The notes: generated by a model from the sequence alone, not told the origin. Positions 25,381 to 34,157 are shown, counted from the stretch's first letter. The stretch is DNA of 64,000 nt from Actibacterium atlanticum (GCF_000671395.1 NZ_AQQY01000010.1:1-64000), one strand, 5' to 3'. A program made the numbers and translations.

Positions 25381-26346
25381 TTGGAACTGACCATCACCCG
25401 CGATGTGTTCGCCTTGGCGCAGGCCTTCACCATTTCGCGCGGCTCGCGCACCCATGCACAGGTTTTGACCGTGCATCTGAGTGACGGAACCTTCACCGGG
25501 CGCGGCGAATGCGTGCCCTATGCCCGCTATAACGAGACGCTCGATAGCGTTTCGGCCCAGATCGAGGGGGCGTCCCTGCCCATCGATCGTGCCGCCCTGC
25601 TTACCACCCTTCCAAGCGGGGCGGCGCGTAATGCTTTGGATTGCGCGTTGTGGGACCTAGAGGCCAAACGGGCCGGTAAGCGCGTTTGGGAGCTCGCAGG
25701 GCTGCCCGCTCCGAAACCCGAGATAACCGCCTATACCCTGTCCTTGGATACGGCCGAGAACATGCGGTTGGCTGCAGCAAAGAACGCCTTTCGCCCCCTG
25801 CTGAAGATCAAGCTGGGAACACCCGATGATATGGTGCGGCTGGAAGCGGTGCGCCAAGGCGCCCCCGACGCGCGCATCATCGTGGACGCCAATGAAGGCT
25901 GGAGCGCCGAGGTTTACGCCGATCTAGCCCCGCATCTGATCCGTCTGGGGGTTGAGATGGTCGAACAGCCCCTGCCTGCGGGTGCGGACGACATGCTGGC
26001 CGAGATTGACCGCCCGCTACCCGTCTGCGCCGACGAAAGCTGCCATGACCGCGCAAGCCTGCCCGCGCTGAAAGGCAAGTATGACATGGTCAACATAAAG
26101 CTGGACAAAACCGGTGGCCTGACCGAGGCGCTGGCGCTGCGCACGGCAGCCCTTGCCGAGGGGTTCGACGTGATGGTTGGCTGCATGGTTGGCTCCAGCC
26201 TTGCCATGGCCCCCGCGACATTATTAGCCCAAAATGCAGCCGTGACAGACCTTGACGCGCCGCTGCTTCTGTCCGAAGACCGTGAGCAACCGTTGAAATA
26301 CGACGCCCAAGGGGTTCACCCGCCGGCGGCAACGCTTTGGGGCTAA
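25381..26346 (+). CDS. dgcA: DgcA-type N-acetyl-D-glutamate racemase (enolase superfamily)
   Basis: 321 aa. Enolase-superfamily muconate-cycloisomerase/epimerase type: catalytic Lys in LLKIKLG, metal ligands Asp in VDANEGW, Glu in EQPLP and Asp in CADES, and second Lys in NIKLDKTGG. In isolation it would be called a dipeptide epimerase; directly after dgcN it fits the racemase that converts N-acetyl-D-Glu to N-acetyl-L-Glu. Starts with TTG at 25381, with AGGG ahead. The aminotransferase follows 18 bases later. Confidence 0.85.
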   Translation: MELTITRDVFALAQAFTISRGSRTHAQVLTVHLSDGTFTGRGECVPYARYNETLDSVSAQIEGASLPIDRAALLTTLPSGAARNALDCALWDLEAKRAGKRVWELAGLPAPKPEITAYTLSLDTAENMRLAAAKNAFRPLLKIKLGTPDDMVRLEAVRQGAPDARIIVDANEGWSAEVYADLAPHLIRLGVEMVEQPLPAGADDMLAEIDRPLPVCADESCHDRASLPALKGKYDMVNIKLDKTGGLTEALALRTAALAEGFDVMVGCMVGSSLAMAPATLLAQNAAVTDLDAPLLLSEDREQPLKYDAQGVHPPAATLWG

Positions 26347-26364
26347 GCCCAAGAGGAGACGCAC

Positions 26365-27228
26365 ATGACCCGCACTGTATACGTGAATGGTGAATACCTG
26401 CCCGAAAACGAAGCCAAGGTTTCGATCTTTGACCGGGGGTTCCTGATGGCGGATGGCGTCTATGAGGTAACAAGTGTTCTGGGCGGCAAGCTGATTGATT
26501 TCGACGGCCACCTGAAACGTCTAGAGCGCTCGCTGAACGAGCTGGACATGCCCAAGCCCGCCGCTTTTGATGACCTGCTGGAAATTCACCGCAAGCTGGT
26601 GGCCGAAAATGGCATTACCGAGGGCATGGTTTACTTGCAGGTGACCCGTGGCGCACCTGACGACCGCGATTTCGTGTTCCCCGACGCCGAAACGACCGAA
26701 CCCACTGTGGTTCTGTTCACCCAGAATAAGCCCGGTCTGGCCAACAGCCCGGCTGCCAAAACCGGGATCAAGGTGATCTCGATTGACGATATCCGCTGGG
26801 GCCGTCGTGATATCAAAACCGTGCAGCTGCTTTACCCGTCGATGGGTAAGATGATGGCCAAGGCGCAGGGGTGTGACGATGCTTGGATGGTCGAAGATGG
26901 CGCCGTGACCGAAGGCACCAGCAACAACGCCTATATCGTCAAGGATGGCGTGATCATCACCCGCAACCTCAGCACCGACATTTTGCACGGCATCACCCGC
27001 GCCGCCGTTCTGCGTTTCGCCCGCGAAGCCCAGATGAAGGTCGAAGAACGCCCCTTTACCATCGAAGAGGCCAAAGCGGCGGATGAGGCTTTTGTGACCT
27101 CGGCTTCGACCTTTGTGTTCCCGGTTGTTGAAGTGGATGGCGCTGCTGTGGGGACAGGTTCGCCCGGACCCGTCGCGACGCGCCTGCGCGAGATCTACCT
27201 CGAAGAGAGCCTCAAAGCCGGGGTTTAA
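26365..27228 (+). CDS. D-amino acid aminotransferase (PLP fold IV)
   Basis: 287 aa. Fold-type IV PLP enzyme: FDRGFLMADGVYEV at the N-terminus, catalytic Lys in RDIKTVQLL, VTEGTSNNAY and the SASTFVFPVVEVDG C-terminal block. The length and pattern fit D-alanine/D-amino-acid transaminase rather than a branched-chain enzyme. AGGAG precedes ATG 26365. As third gene of the operon it would move amino groups between D-amino acids and 2-oxoglutarate/D-glutamate, linking other D-amino acids to dgcN-dgcA. Confidence 0.88.
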   Translation: MTRTVYVNGEYLPENEAKVSIFDRGFLMADGVYEVTSVLGGKLIDFDGHLKRLERSLNELDMPKPAAFDDLLEIHRKLVAENGITEGMVYLQVTRGAPDDRDFVFPDAETTEPTVVLFTQNKPGLANSPAAKTGIKVISIDDIRWGRRDIKTVQLLYPSMGKMMAKAQGCDDAWMVEDGAVTEGTSNNAYIVKDGVIITRNLSTDILHGITRAAVLRFAREAQMKVEERPFTIEEAKAADEAFVTSASTFVFPVVEVDGAAVGTGSPGPVATRLREIYLEESLKAGV

Positions 27229-27348
27229 GGCTTTTCTGAGCGAAAAACCGTTACTGGGAAGGTCGCACAGCTATTCCCACTATCGGGATGTATGTTTTTT
27301 TGGTTAAACCCTGTCTAACGCAAAACAAATTGCGAAAGGACAGGGACA

Positions 27349-28782
27349 ATGAACACGCTTTTAGGCGGGGTTGTTTTCGTCGTTGGCGTCGGCGGGCTAA
27401 GCCTGTGGGGCGCTTACGACCATGCCCGTGATATGGAGGCCGAGGTAACCTCGGCCGCCGCGCAAGCTGTCAGCAGCGCCAAGCACGGTGTCGACACCCA
27501 GGTGTCGGGCCGCGATATCATCGCAACAGGGATCGCCGATACCGAGGCCGAGCGGAACGATCTTCTGGCCGCACTGAATGACATTCAGGGGCGCCGTGTG
27601 GTGGTTAACCGGATCGCCGTGTTGCCCATGGCCGCGCCGTTTGCCTTTGGGGCCGAGCGCGCCGACGGGGTGACCTCCCTTTCGGGGAATGTCCCGTCTG
27701 AGGTTGATCGCGACGCGCTGAGCGGTGCGGACGGGGCAACGGCGTTGGCGCTGGCTTCCGGGGCGCCCAATGGCTGGGCGACGGCAGCGCAAAGTGCCAT
27801 TGATGCCTTGGCGCCGTTGCAAGATGGCGCGGCGATGATTTCAGACACGGACATGGTGCTGAAAGGCACTGCAGCGACCCCGGCAGAGCATGATGCTGCC
27901 TTGGCGGCCTTAGCGGCCCTGCCGGAGGGTTTTCAAAGTTCGGCAATGATCGACATCGTTGATGATGGCAATCCGGACTTCACCGTAGACTTTGATGCCG
28001 CCAGTCTGACGCGCGTGTCAGGCAAGCTGCCCAAAGGCGTGGTTCTGGGTGACATCGCTGGCGCGCTGGGCATTTCTGGGATCACCGGCGACGCCTTCAG
28101 CAGCTTTGGCGAGGATGCAGATGCCTTGGCATCGTTCGGTGGTTTGGCTGACTGGTTGGGGCAGTTCGATCTTCTGCGCCTGACCCGGTCGGCGGGACAG
28201 ACCAGTATCAACGGGCAGGTCTTGCCCGGTGCCGATCTTGAACTGATCCAACAGGGGATGGCCGAGAGCCTGCCGGGCGTCGAGATAACCCTGACAGAAA
28301 GCACGCGTGAGGTGTCGGAAGGTGACGAGCGGCTGAACAGTCAAACCGCTCAGACCGAACGTTACAGCAGCGGCTTTTGGTTGCCGGTTGTGGCATTTGA
28401 TCCCTCGCCAGACACTTGCGATGTGCAAGCCAGTTCAGTGCTGTCGGAGACCCAGATCAATTTTGTGACGGGGTCTGCCCGCCTGGATGCCCGCGCGTTG
28501 CACGGGGTGAACGCCCTTGCTGCCGTCGTACGGCCCTGCGTTGGCGAGGCCGGTCTGACGCTGGAACTGGGGGGGCACACCGACAGCACAGGAGACGCAG
28601 CGGCGAACCAGGCGCTAAGCGCCCTGCGGGCCGAGGCCGTACGGCAAGCGCTGATCGCGCGCGGTGTCGCGCAAAGCGCGATGCGTGCGCAGGGCTATGG
28701 TGCTGATCAGCCGATCGCCAGCAATGAAACCGAAGCAGGGCGCGCCGCAAACCGGCGCACCACAGTGATCTGGTCTGACTGA
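27349..28782 (+). CDS. OmpA-family protein with BON-like repeats
   Basis: 477 aa. One N-terminal membrane segment (residues 4-20), then two or more BON-like repeats (VSGRDIIATGIADTEAERNDLLAAL and similar), and a C-terminal OmpA/MotB peptidoglycan-binding domain (residues about 365-477: GGHTDSTGD, LSALRAEAV, GYGADQPIASNETEAGRAANRRT). This is the architecture of envelope proteins that tether to the cell wall, like mycobacterial ArfA. The next gene starts 26 bases on. AAAGGA precedes ATG. The 120-base gap before it has no gene, only a weak hairpin followed by seven T (27273-27301). Confidence 0.85.
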   Translation: MNTLLGGVVFVVGVGGLSLWGAYDHARDMEAEVTSAAAQAVSSAKHGVDTQVSGRDIIATGIADTEAERNDLLAALNDIQGRRVVVNRIAVLPMAAPFAFGAERADGVTSLSGNVPSEVDRDALSGADGATALALASGAPNGWATAAQSAIDALAPLQDGAAMISDTDMVLKGTAATPAEHDAALAALAALPEGFQSSAMIDIVDDGNPDFTVDFDAASLTRVSGKLPKGVVLGDIAGALGISGITGDAFSSFGEDADALASFGGLADWLGQFDLLRLTRSAGQTSINGQVLPGADLELIQQGMAESLPGVEITLTESTREVSEGDERLNSQTAQTERYSSGFWLPVVAFDPSPDTCDVQASSVLSETQINFVTGSARLDARALHGVNALAAVVRPCVGEAGLTLELGGHTDSTGDAAANQALSALRAEAVRQALIARGVAQSAMRAQGYGADQPIASNETEAGRAANRRTTVIWSD

Positions 28783-28808
28783 CCGCTCGGAGAGAGGGAG
28801 AATAGAAG

Positions 28809-29513
28809 ATGTTTCGTGAATGGGGTTTCCTGATCACCGAGATGGTGGTGTTGATCATTCTGGCGGCTTTGTTGGGTCTGTTGGTGGGCTGGCTTATCTG
28901 GGGGCGGCGCGAGGTCGAAACCGTGGTCGAGGCCGACACGTCCCAAGCCGATGCGCTGCGCGCGGATCTGGCGGGGTGCCGGGATAACGTTGCGCAACAG
29001 ACAGCGCAGATCGCGACACTGCAGGCCGATCTGGATGCGGCGCAACTGGCAACATCCGAGGCCAACGCAAGGGCTGATGCCGCTGCAAGTGCCGCTGCCG
29101 AGGCTGTCGCGCCAGTGGCTGCAGCGGCCACCGTTATGCCCGAACCTGAACCTGCACCTTTGCCAGAAGCGGAGCCGATCAATCAGGATTTCGACGGTGA
29201 CGGAGTGGTCGAAGGTACCGACGAAGGGGCCAAACCAACGACTCTGACCCAAGCCCGCGGTGGGCAGGCAGACGATCTGAAGCAAATTAAAGGCATCGGC
29301 CCCAAGCTGGAATTGCTGTGCAACAAGTTGGGCTTTTACCATTTCGATCAAATCGCCGCGTGGAGCGATCAGGAAGTGGCTTGGGTTGATGCGAATCTGG
29401 AAGGGTTCAAAGGCCGCGTGTCGCGCGACAAGTGGGTGGAACAGGCCCAGCTTCTGGCTGATGGCGGAGAGACAGAGTTTTCGAAACGCGTCGAGGATGG
29501 CGACGTTTACTAA
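28809..29513 (+). CDS. Membrane-anchored coiled-coil protein with C-terminal helix-hairpin-helix
   Basis: 234 aa. One transmembrane helix (residues about 9-31, ending WLIWGRR), then an Ala-rich coiled coil (about 45-105), an acidic/proline linker, and a C-terminal domain LKQIKGIGPKLELLCNKLGFYHFDQIAAW that has a helix-hairpin-helix (GIGP) as in the small HHH group often labelled NADH-quinone-oxidoreductase-like or flap-endonuclease-like. It may bind DNA or protein; the family function is not known. Adjacent to the OmpA/BON gene on the same transcript. Confidence 0.75.
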   Translation: MFREWGFLITEMVVLIILAALLGLLVGWLIWGRREVETVVEADTSQADALRADLAGCRDNVAQQTAQIATLQADLDAAQLATSEANARADAAASAAAEAVAPVAAAATVMPEPEPAPLPEAEPINQDFDGDGVVEGTDEGAKPTTLTQARGGQADDLKQIKGIGPKLELLCNKLGFYHFDQIAAWSDQEVAWVDANLEGFKGRVSRDKWVEQAQLLADGGETEFSKRVEDGDVY

Positions 29514-29518
29514 ATTGC

Positions 29519-29545
29519 GAAGCCCGGACCAAAGGCCCGGGCTTC
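29519..29545. terminator. Bidirectional hairpin terminator
   Basis: Nine-bp stem (29519-29527 with 29537-29545) just after the HHH gene and followed by ATTCGTTT. It lies between convergent genes and may end both transcripts. Confidence 0.75.
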
Positions 29546-29579
29546 ATTCGTTTCCTGGATTGGCGCTGTGACTGCGGCG

Positions 29580-30626
29580 TTAGACCAACACTTCTACGAA
29601 GAGATATGGATCCAGTTCGTCGGGGTCCGCAGTGCCAAGCACAAATGCGACTTGATGACCGGCCACCTCGATTGACAAGGCGTCAACGGGCCCATCCACC
29701 GGTGTCAGGACGGGTTCAGCACTGTCACCCTCGCCCAGCAAGCTTGAATCGATGATGATGTAGACCTCTTCGCCGGGTTCATAATCGACAATCTGAACGG
29801 CAAGGTCGTTTTCTTCGTCAAACCAGACGATGAACTCGTCGACATCCGCGCCGCCGCTAATCAGATCACCATCATCTGCCACCAGAACGTCGATGCCAGC
29901 ACCACCGACCAGCGTGTCGATTGAGTCGTCTGTTCCCTGGGCGTCAACGCTCATAATGAAGTCGTCGCCTTCGCCCCCATCAAGCTGGTTGCTGCCATGC
30001 AAATCGACCAGTTCGTCATTACCGTTGCCGCCCAGAATCGCGTCATCCCCAGCGACCGAGGATTCCGCCAATGCGTCGCCGTCTAGATTGAGCAGCACGT
30101 TATAGTCCGTGTCATCCGAGAACATCTCGACGATATCCGGTCCGGCATTGGTATCGTCGCCGTCGCCGAGGTTGAGCGTGTCATCACCCAAGTCTCCGGC
30201 GACCACATCGTTGCCGGCTTCTCCGTTAATGGTGTCGTTGCCGGGGCCGCCATACCCGATGTCATTGCCGTCCCCCAAGAAGAGATCATCATCCGAGGCC
30301 AGCCCGTAAACGATGTCATTGCCACCGAGCGAGGAAATATCATCTTCCTCCGGGGTCCCGAAGATTTCGTCATCCCCTTCGGTCGGGGTGCTGCTTACGG
30401 GATCATCGCCGGAGTCATCTCCGGTATCGCCCCCAGTGTCATCACCAGTGTCGTCCCCGGTGTCATCCCCAGAGTCGTCGCCTGTGTCATCCCCCGTATC
30501 ATCGCCGGTGTCGTCACCCGGCTCGATCGGCATATCGTTCGCGACGTCATCATCATCGTCGTCCACGACGGCTTCGTAGATCAAAACGGAGCTTAGGAGA
30601 CCGCCAAGCATTAAAAGCGTAAGCAT
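29580..30626 (-). CDS. Acidic RTX-like calcium-binding protein
   Basis: 348 aa, very acidic. A hydrophobic N-terminus (residues 1-21) is followed by six Asp, then ten tandem GDDT-type tetrapeptides (residues 37-76), then degenerate RTX nonapeptides (GGNDIVYGLASDD, GGPGNDTINGEAGND and others to about residue 245) of the hemolysin type that bind Ca2+ in a beta-roll. The C-terminal 90 residues are a non-repeat end. RTX proteins are usually exported by type I secretion; no secretion genes are present here. The N-terminal segment could instead anchor it. Function unknown. Confidence 0.8.
   Translation of the reverse strand: MLTLLMLGGLLSSVLIYEAVVDDDDDDVANDMPIEPGDDTGDDTGDDTGDDSGDDTGDDTGDDTGGDTGDDSGDDPVSSTPTEGDDEIFGTPEEDDISSLGGNDIVYGLASDDDLFLGDGNDIGYGGPGNDTINGEAGNDVVAGDLGDDTLNLGDGDDTNAGPDIVEMFSDDTDYNVLLNLDGDALAESSVAGDDAILGGNGNDELVDLHGSNQLDGGEGDDFIMSVDAQGTDDSIDTLVGGAGIDVLVADDGDLISGGADVDEFIVWFDEENDLAVQIVDYEPGEEVYIIIDSSLLGEGDSAEPVLTPVDGPVDALSIEVAGHQVAFVLGTADPDELDPYLFVEVLV
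30399..30518 (-). repeat. Tandem 12-base repeat coding for GDDT units
   Basis: Ten in-frame near-identical 12-base units inside the RTX-like gene, encoding GDDT/GDDS/GGDT/GDDP. The units vary mostly at third codon positions, so the acidic repeat looks maintained at protein level. Repeat number is likely to vary among strains. Confidence 0.85.
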
Positions 30627-30769
30627 GCTGAACCCACCATATGCAATTTGAATTAATTGCGTTCATTTGTGGGCGGCTGGGCCAGAAAGTCAAATGCCAT
30701 CGGAATTTGTTTCCCGGGTCGACACAATCAACCCAGGGTTATTCCTTTGGCCGCAATCTAACGGCGTTT

Positions 30770-31087
30770 TTAGGGGGTCTGATTTTCTACGTTCTTGGCA
30801 AATGACTCTTTAAACGCCGACTGTTGTTCAGGCGTCGAATCCGTTTGATAGTTGGCCTTCCAATCGGCGTAGGGCATGCCATAGAAGGCTTCCCGGCCTT
30901 CGTCTTTGCTCATCTCGATGCCGCGTTCTGCCGCGGCTTCCTGATACCACCGGCCCAGACAGTTTCGGCAAAATCCGGCCAGGTTCATCATGTCGATATT
31001 TTGCACGTCGGTCCGGTCTTCCATCAGATGTTTTTGCAAACGACGAAAGGCGGCGGCTTCCAGTTCAAGGCGGGTTTGGTCGTCCAT
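30770..31087 (-). CDS. DUF1244 domain protein
   Basis: 105 aa from ATG 31087; a TTG two codons upstream is too close to the AAGGAG Shine-Dalgarno, so ATG 31087 (8-base spacing) is preferred. The FCRNCLGRWYQEAA motif and FYGMPYADWKANYQ are diagnostic of DUF1244, a conserved proteobacterial family with unknown function. It lies 12 bases after the isomerase gene, in a three-gene minus-strand operon. The 143 bases upstream of the RTX gene (30627-30769) hold no gene. Confidence 0.85.
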   Translation of the reverse strand: MDDQTRLELEAAAFRRLQKHLMEDRTDVQNIDMMNLAGFCRNCLGRWYQEAAAERGIEMSKDEGREAFYGMPYADWKANYQTDSTPEQQSAFKESFAKNVENQTP

Positions 31088-31099
31088 GGCCAAGGCTCC

Positions 31100-31444
31100 T
31101 TAGCGCGTGTGTTTGGCGTATGTTGCCGGATTTATGTCCTTGATGTCCACGCTTAGGCTGCCAACCAGAGGCAAATGCGCCTTGAGCGTCTTCAATGCGG
31201 TCTGCGTGACAAGAGCCTGCGTTGCGCTGTCGCGTCCGGCCAAAAGGCGGATGGTGACGTGGACAAAACCACTGTCACCGTGGCCCAGCACCCAATGGGT
31301 TGCGGGGGTGGCGCGGACTTTGATGGCGTTCGTATCAGGAAAGGCGCCACTTTCTTTGGCGCTGTCGAACAGGGCCTGGCACAGGTTTTTCATGTCATGA
31401 TGCGTGGTCACGTCGGCGGAGTATTCAACGATGAAATGAGGCAT
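31100..31444 (-). CDS. 5-carboxymethyl-2-hydroxymuconate isomerase family protein
   Basis: 114 aa, matching CHMI (HpaF-like) with the catalytic Pro at residue 2 (MPHFIVEYSADV) and HVTIRLLAGRD. The enzyme isomerises an intermediate of homoprotocatechuate breakdown; the tautomerase family is larger than this reaction and no other aromatic pathway genes are nearby, so the true substrate is open. Precedes DUF1244 by 12 bases and is 3 bases downstream of the amidohydrolase stop. Confidence 0.8.
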   Translation of the reverse strand: MPHFIVEYSADVTTHHDMKNLCQALFDSAKESGAFPDTNAIKVRATPATHWVLGHGDSGFVHVTIRLLAGRDSATQALVTQTALKTLKAHLPLVGSLSVDIKDINPATYAKHTR

Positions 31445-31447
31445 GAT

Positions 31448-32188
31448 CTACAGTCCGGCTTTGGCGACCACTTCGGTCAGAATCGGGGCAAGGCGTTCGG
31501 CCCACTGATATTGCTGGTGTTCGGTCTCGATCAGATCATTGCGCAATTCGATCAGCGTGTTGTTGCGGCCTTTCGCCTCGGCGTGGATGTCAATCGAGTC
31601 CCCCGGCAGGTGCCCGCCATAGGGTTCGTTTTCACCAACGCATAGATCTGACTCTTGATGCAGACGATCAATCAGCGGGCGGGACAGACGGTCATCGGCC
31701 GCATGCAGAATGCCGATGTGCCAGGGCCGGGGTGGGCGCCCGTTCAGCTGTCGGGTGTAAGAATGCACGGAAACGATGATCGTGTCCGGGCGCCGCGCTG
31801 CCAGATCTTCGAGCGCCGCGTGATAGGGCCGATAGAGCATCTCTTTTCGGCGTTCCAGTTCATCGGCATCCGCGCGGGCATTGCCCGGAATTATCGTGCC
31901 ATCATAAAGCTTCATCAGCAGGGTTGGGTCATCTTCGCCGCGGTTCGGGTCGATCACGAGTCTTGAGAAATTGGAAAAGATCGCCGGGCTGTTCAGCTGC
32001 TCGGCCAGCCGCCGCGAAACGCCCGCCGCCCCCGGATCATAGGCAATGTGACGGTTCATATCTTCGGGATGCACACCTAAACAGCCGCCTGAAATGAAGT
32101 CAGGCACGTGGTTGGTGGCATGGTCGCAAGTGATGAGCCATCGACCGGGTCGGTCCTGACCTTCGACGAAAAATGGGGCGTATGTCAT
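31448..32188 (-). CDS. N-formylglutamate amidohydrolase family protein
   Basis: 246 aa from ATG 32188 (the frame is open to 32368 but MTYAPFFVEGQ begins the conserved core). LITCDHATNHVP carries the metal-binding histidine pattern of the family, and SFHSYTRQ-type VSVHSYTRQLNGRPRP a later block. The family hydrolyses N-formyl-glutamate in histidine breakdown and includes proteins of uncertain substrate; no hut genes are adjacent. First gene of the three-gene operon, divergent from pyk. Confidence 0.85.
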   Translation of the reverse strand: MTYAPFFVEGQDRPGRWLITCDHATNHVPDFISGGCLGVHPEDMNRHIAYDPGAAGVSRRLAEQLNSPAIFSNFSRLVIDPNRGEDDPTLLMKLYDGTIIPGNARADADELERRKEMLYRPYHAALEDLAARRPDTIIVSVHSYTRQLNGRPPRPWHIGILHAADDRLSRPLIDRLHQESDLCVGENEPYGGHLPGDSIDIHAEAKGRNNTLIELRNDLIETEHQQYQWAERLAPILTEVVAKAGL

Positions 32189-32333
32189 GTCGGTGTGATG
32201 TTTTCGAGGCACCCAACGATTTAGGCTATGCAGACAGAAAGCGCCAGTTGTCAGAGCGAATGTTAGCGTATAACAAAGCCGAAAATACCATCCGTGCGGC
32301 CCAGGGCAGCACCAACCAAAAGGTTCAGACTGC

Positions 32334-33779
32334 ATGAGACGCCTCCGCAACGTCAAAATCGTCGCCACGCTTGGCCCCGCATCGAATGATTACCAAATGA
32401 TCCGCGCCCTTTTCGAAGCTGGCGCTGACGTCTTCCGTCTGAATATGAGCCACGGCTCGCATGAGGAAATCCGCGAACGTCACGCGATCATTCGTCAGAT
32501 CGAAGCAGATACCGAGCGTCCGATTGCCATTCTGGCCGACTTGCAGGGTCCGAAGTTGCGTTGCGGTGTGTTTGCAGGGGATAGCGAGGAATTGCTGGAG
32601 GGGCAAAAGTTCCGGTTTGATCTGGATGAAACCCCCGGCGACGCAAGCCGTGTCTGTTTGCCACATCAGGAAATCTTTCAGGCACTGAAGCCCGGTTCGA
32701 CCCTGCTGGTCAATGACGGCAAAATCCGGGTCTCGGTGGATGCCTGCGGCGAAGACTTTGCCGATTGTACGGTTGTGGTGGGCGGGACCATTTCAAACCG
32801 TAAGGGCGTGAATGTACCTGATGTGGTGCTGCCGGTGGCGGCGCTGTCCGAGAAAGACCGCCGGGATCTGGAGTTTGTCTGCGATCTGGGTGTGGATTGG
32901 TTGGCCCTGTCCTTTGTGCAACGCCCCGAGGACGTGTTGGAAGCGCGCGAACTGGCGCAGGAACGCGCTGCCATTTTGTCGAAGATCGAGAAGCCAGCGG
33001 CAGTGGATGCCTTTGCGGAAATCCTGCGTGTTTCCGATGGGATCATGGTGGCACGGGGTGACCTTGGGGTCGAGCTGCCAGTGCATGCGGTCCCGCCGAT
33101 CCAAAAGCGCCTGATCCGGGGCTGCCGCGCCGCCGCCAAACCGGTGATCGTGGCCACCCAGATGCTGGAAAGCATGATCGAAAGCCCTGTGCCGACCCGG
33201 GCCGAGGTGTCCGACGTTGCGGCCGCCATCTATGAGGGCACGGATGCAGTGATGCTCTCGGCGGAATCGGCGGCGGGCGATTTTCCGATCGAAGCTGTGA
33301 CCACGATGCACAATGTTGCCGTGGAAATCGAATCCGACCCCACCTATCGCAGCGTGATCGAAGCCAGCCGGGGGGCCTCGCATCGTGGGGTTGCCGGGGG
33401 CATCGTTGCCGCCGCGCGTGAGATCGCGGAAACCGCTGACATCAAAGCGATTTGCTGCTTTACGCACTCGGGCACGACAGCATCGTTGACCGCGCGTGAA
33501 CGCCCGCGCGTGCCGATCATCGCACTGACACCTTTTGCCGAGACGGCCCGTCGTCTGAGTTTGCAGTGGGGCGTGAACTGTTATCTGTCGGGCGACGTTG
33601 ATCGCTTTAAGATGGCGGTTGTCAGCGCTGCGCGCGCGGCGCGCAAAGGTGAGTTCGCCTCGGAGGGTGATCAGATCGTTGTCACCGCCGGTGTGCCCTT
33701 CAATGTGCCGGGCACCACCAACATTCTGCGCGTTGCGCCCTGCGATGAACGGCTGATTTTTACTGCAGACCCTGAATAA
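32334..33779 (+). CDS. pyk: Pyruvate kinase
   Basis: 481 aa. RRLRNVKIVATLGPAS at the N-terminus, the active-site MVARGDLGVE, and the effector-domain ending typical of a standard pyruvate kinase. LSKIEKPAAVDAF holds the catalytic Lys. It makes pyruvate and ATP from phosphoenolpyruvate. A short membrane protein gene follows 28 bases later. Confidence 0.97.
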   Translation: MRRLRNVKIVATLGPASNDYQMIRALFEAGADVFRLNMSHGSHEEIRERHAIIRQIEADTERPIAILADLQGPKLRCGVFAGDSEELLEGQKFRFDLDETPGDASRVCLPHQEIFQALKPGSTLLVNDGKIRVSVDACGEDFADCTVVVGGTISNRKGVNVPDVVLPVAALSEKDRRDLEFVCDLGVDWLALSFVQRPEDVLEARELAQERAAILSKIEKPAAVDAFAEILRVSDGIMVARGDLGVELPVHAVPPIQKRLIRGCRAAAKPVIVATQMLESMIESPVPTRAEVSDVAAAIYEGTDAVMLSAESAAGDFPIEAVTTMHNVAVEIESDPTYRSVIEASRGASHRGVAGGIVAAAREIAETADIKAICCFTHSGTTASLTARERPRVPIIALTPFAETARRLSLQWGVNCYLSGDVDRFKMAVVSAARAARKGEFASEGDQIVVTAGVPFNVPGTTNILRVAPCDERLIFTADPE

Positions 33780-33807
33780 TTAACTTTTACTGTGCTATAA
33801 GCCCGGC

Positions 33808-34029
33808 ATGGATACTGATCTGTTTCTTGTTATTGGGGTCGTGCTGGGCGGTTTGGCCATCCCTTCGTTGCTGAATGCGTACTCTGAGGGGCGGCCACCG
33901 CGTTTCGCGGCAATGCTGGCAATTGCGGCCGGGGCGCTGATTGTGCTGGCCGTGACCAACAATCCGGTTGGCTATAAGCTGGAAGACATCCCCGATGTCT
34001 TCACACGCGTGATTGGGCGCATGCTTTAA
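33808..34029 (+). CDS. Small membrane protein
   Basis: 73 aa with two hydrophobic segments (about residues 4-20 and 36-50), starting MDTDLFLVIGVVLGGLAIPSLL and containing SEGRPPRFA. It sits 28 bases after pyk on the same strand, so it is probably co-transcribed. No named family is recognised; similar small proteins accompany pyk in related genomes, which is recollection and not tested. Confidence 0.65.
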   Translation: MDTDLFLVIGVVLGGLAIPSLLNAYSEGRPPRFAAMLAIAAGALIVLAVTNNPVGYKLEDIPDVFTRVIGRML

Positions 34030-34058
34030 GCCAGTTTTCCGGCAATACCCCTTGCCTC

Positions 34059-34077
34059 ATACGGGCTTTCCCCGTAT
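34059..34077. terminator. Hairpin before rpmI
   Basis: Seven-bp stem ATACGGG (34059-34065) with CCCGTAT (34071-34077). No T tract follows. It may end the pyk transcript or form part of the rpmI leader. Confidence 0.35.
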
Positions 34078-34157
34078 ACGGCGCGCTCTATTAAAGGTGC
34101 GACCGGCCACAAGGCATGCCGAGTCGCGCTTTCACCGCTCAGACTAAGGAGACGGAA

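Noticed and set aside
24136-25476. 446-aa open frame on the minus strand over dgcN and dgcA
   Set aside because: It is a long antisense frame from the high GC content; the plus strand holds dgcN and dgcA with clear motifs, and the frame matches no known family.
27229-27348. Weak hairpin and T tract before the OmpA gene as a terminator
   Set aside because: Only a 4-bp stem (TCCC/GGGA); too weak to call with confidence, although a T7 run follows.
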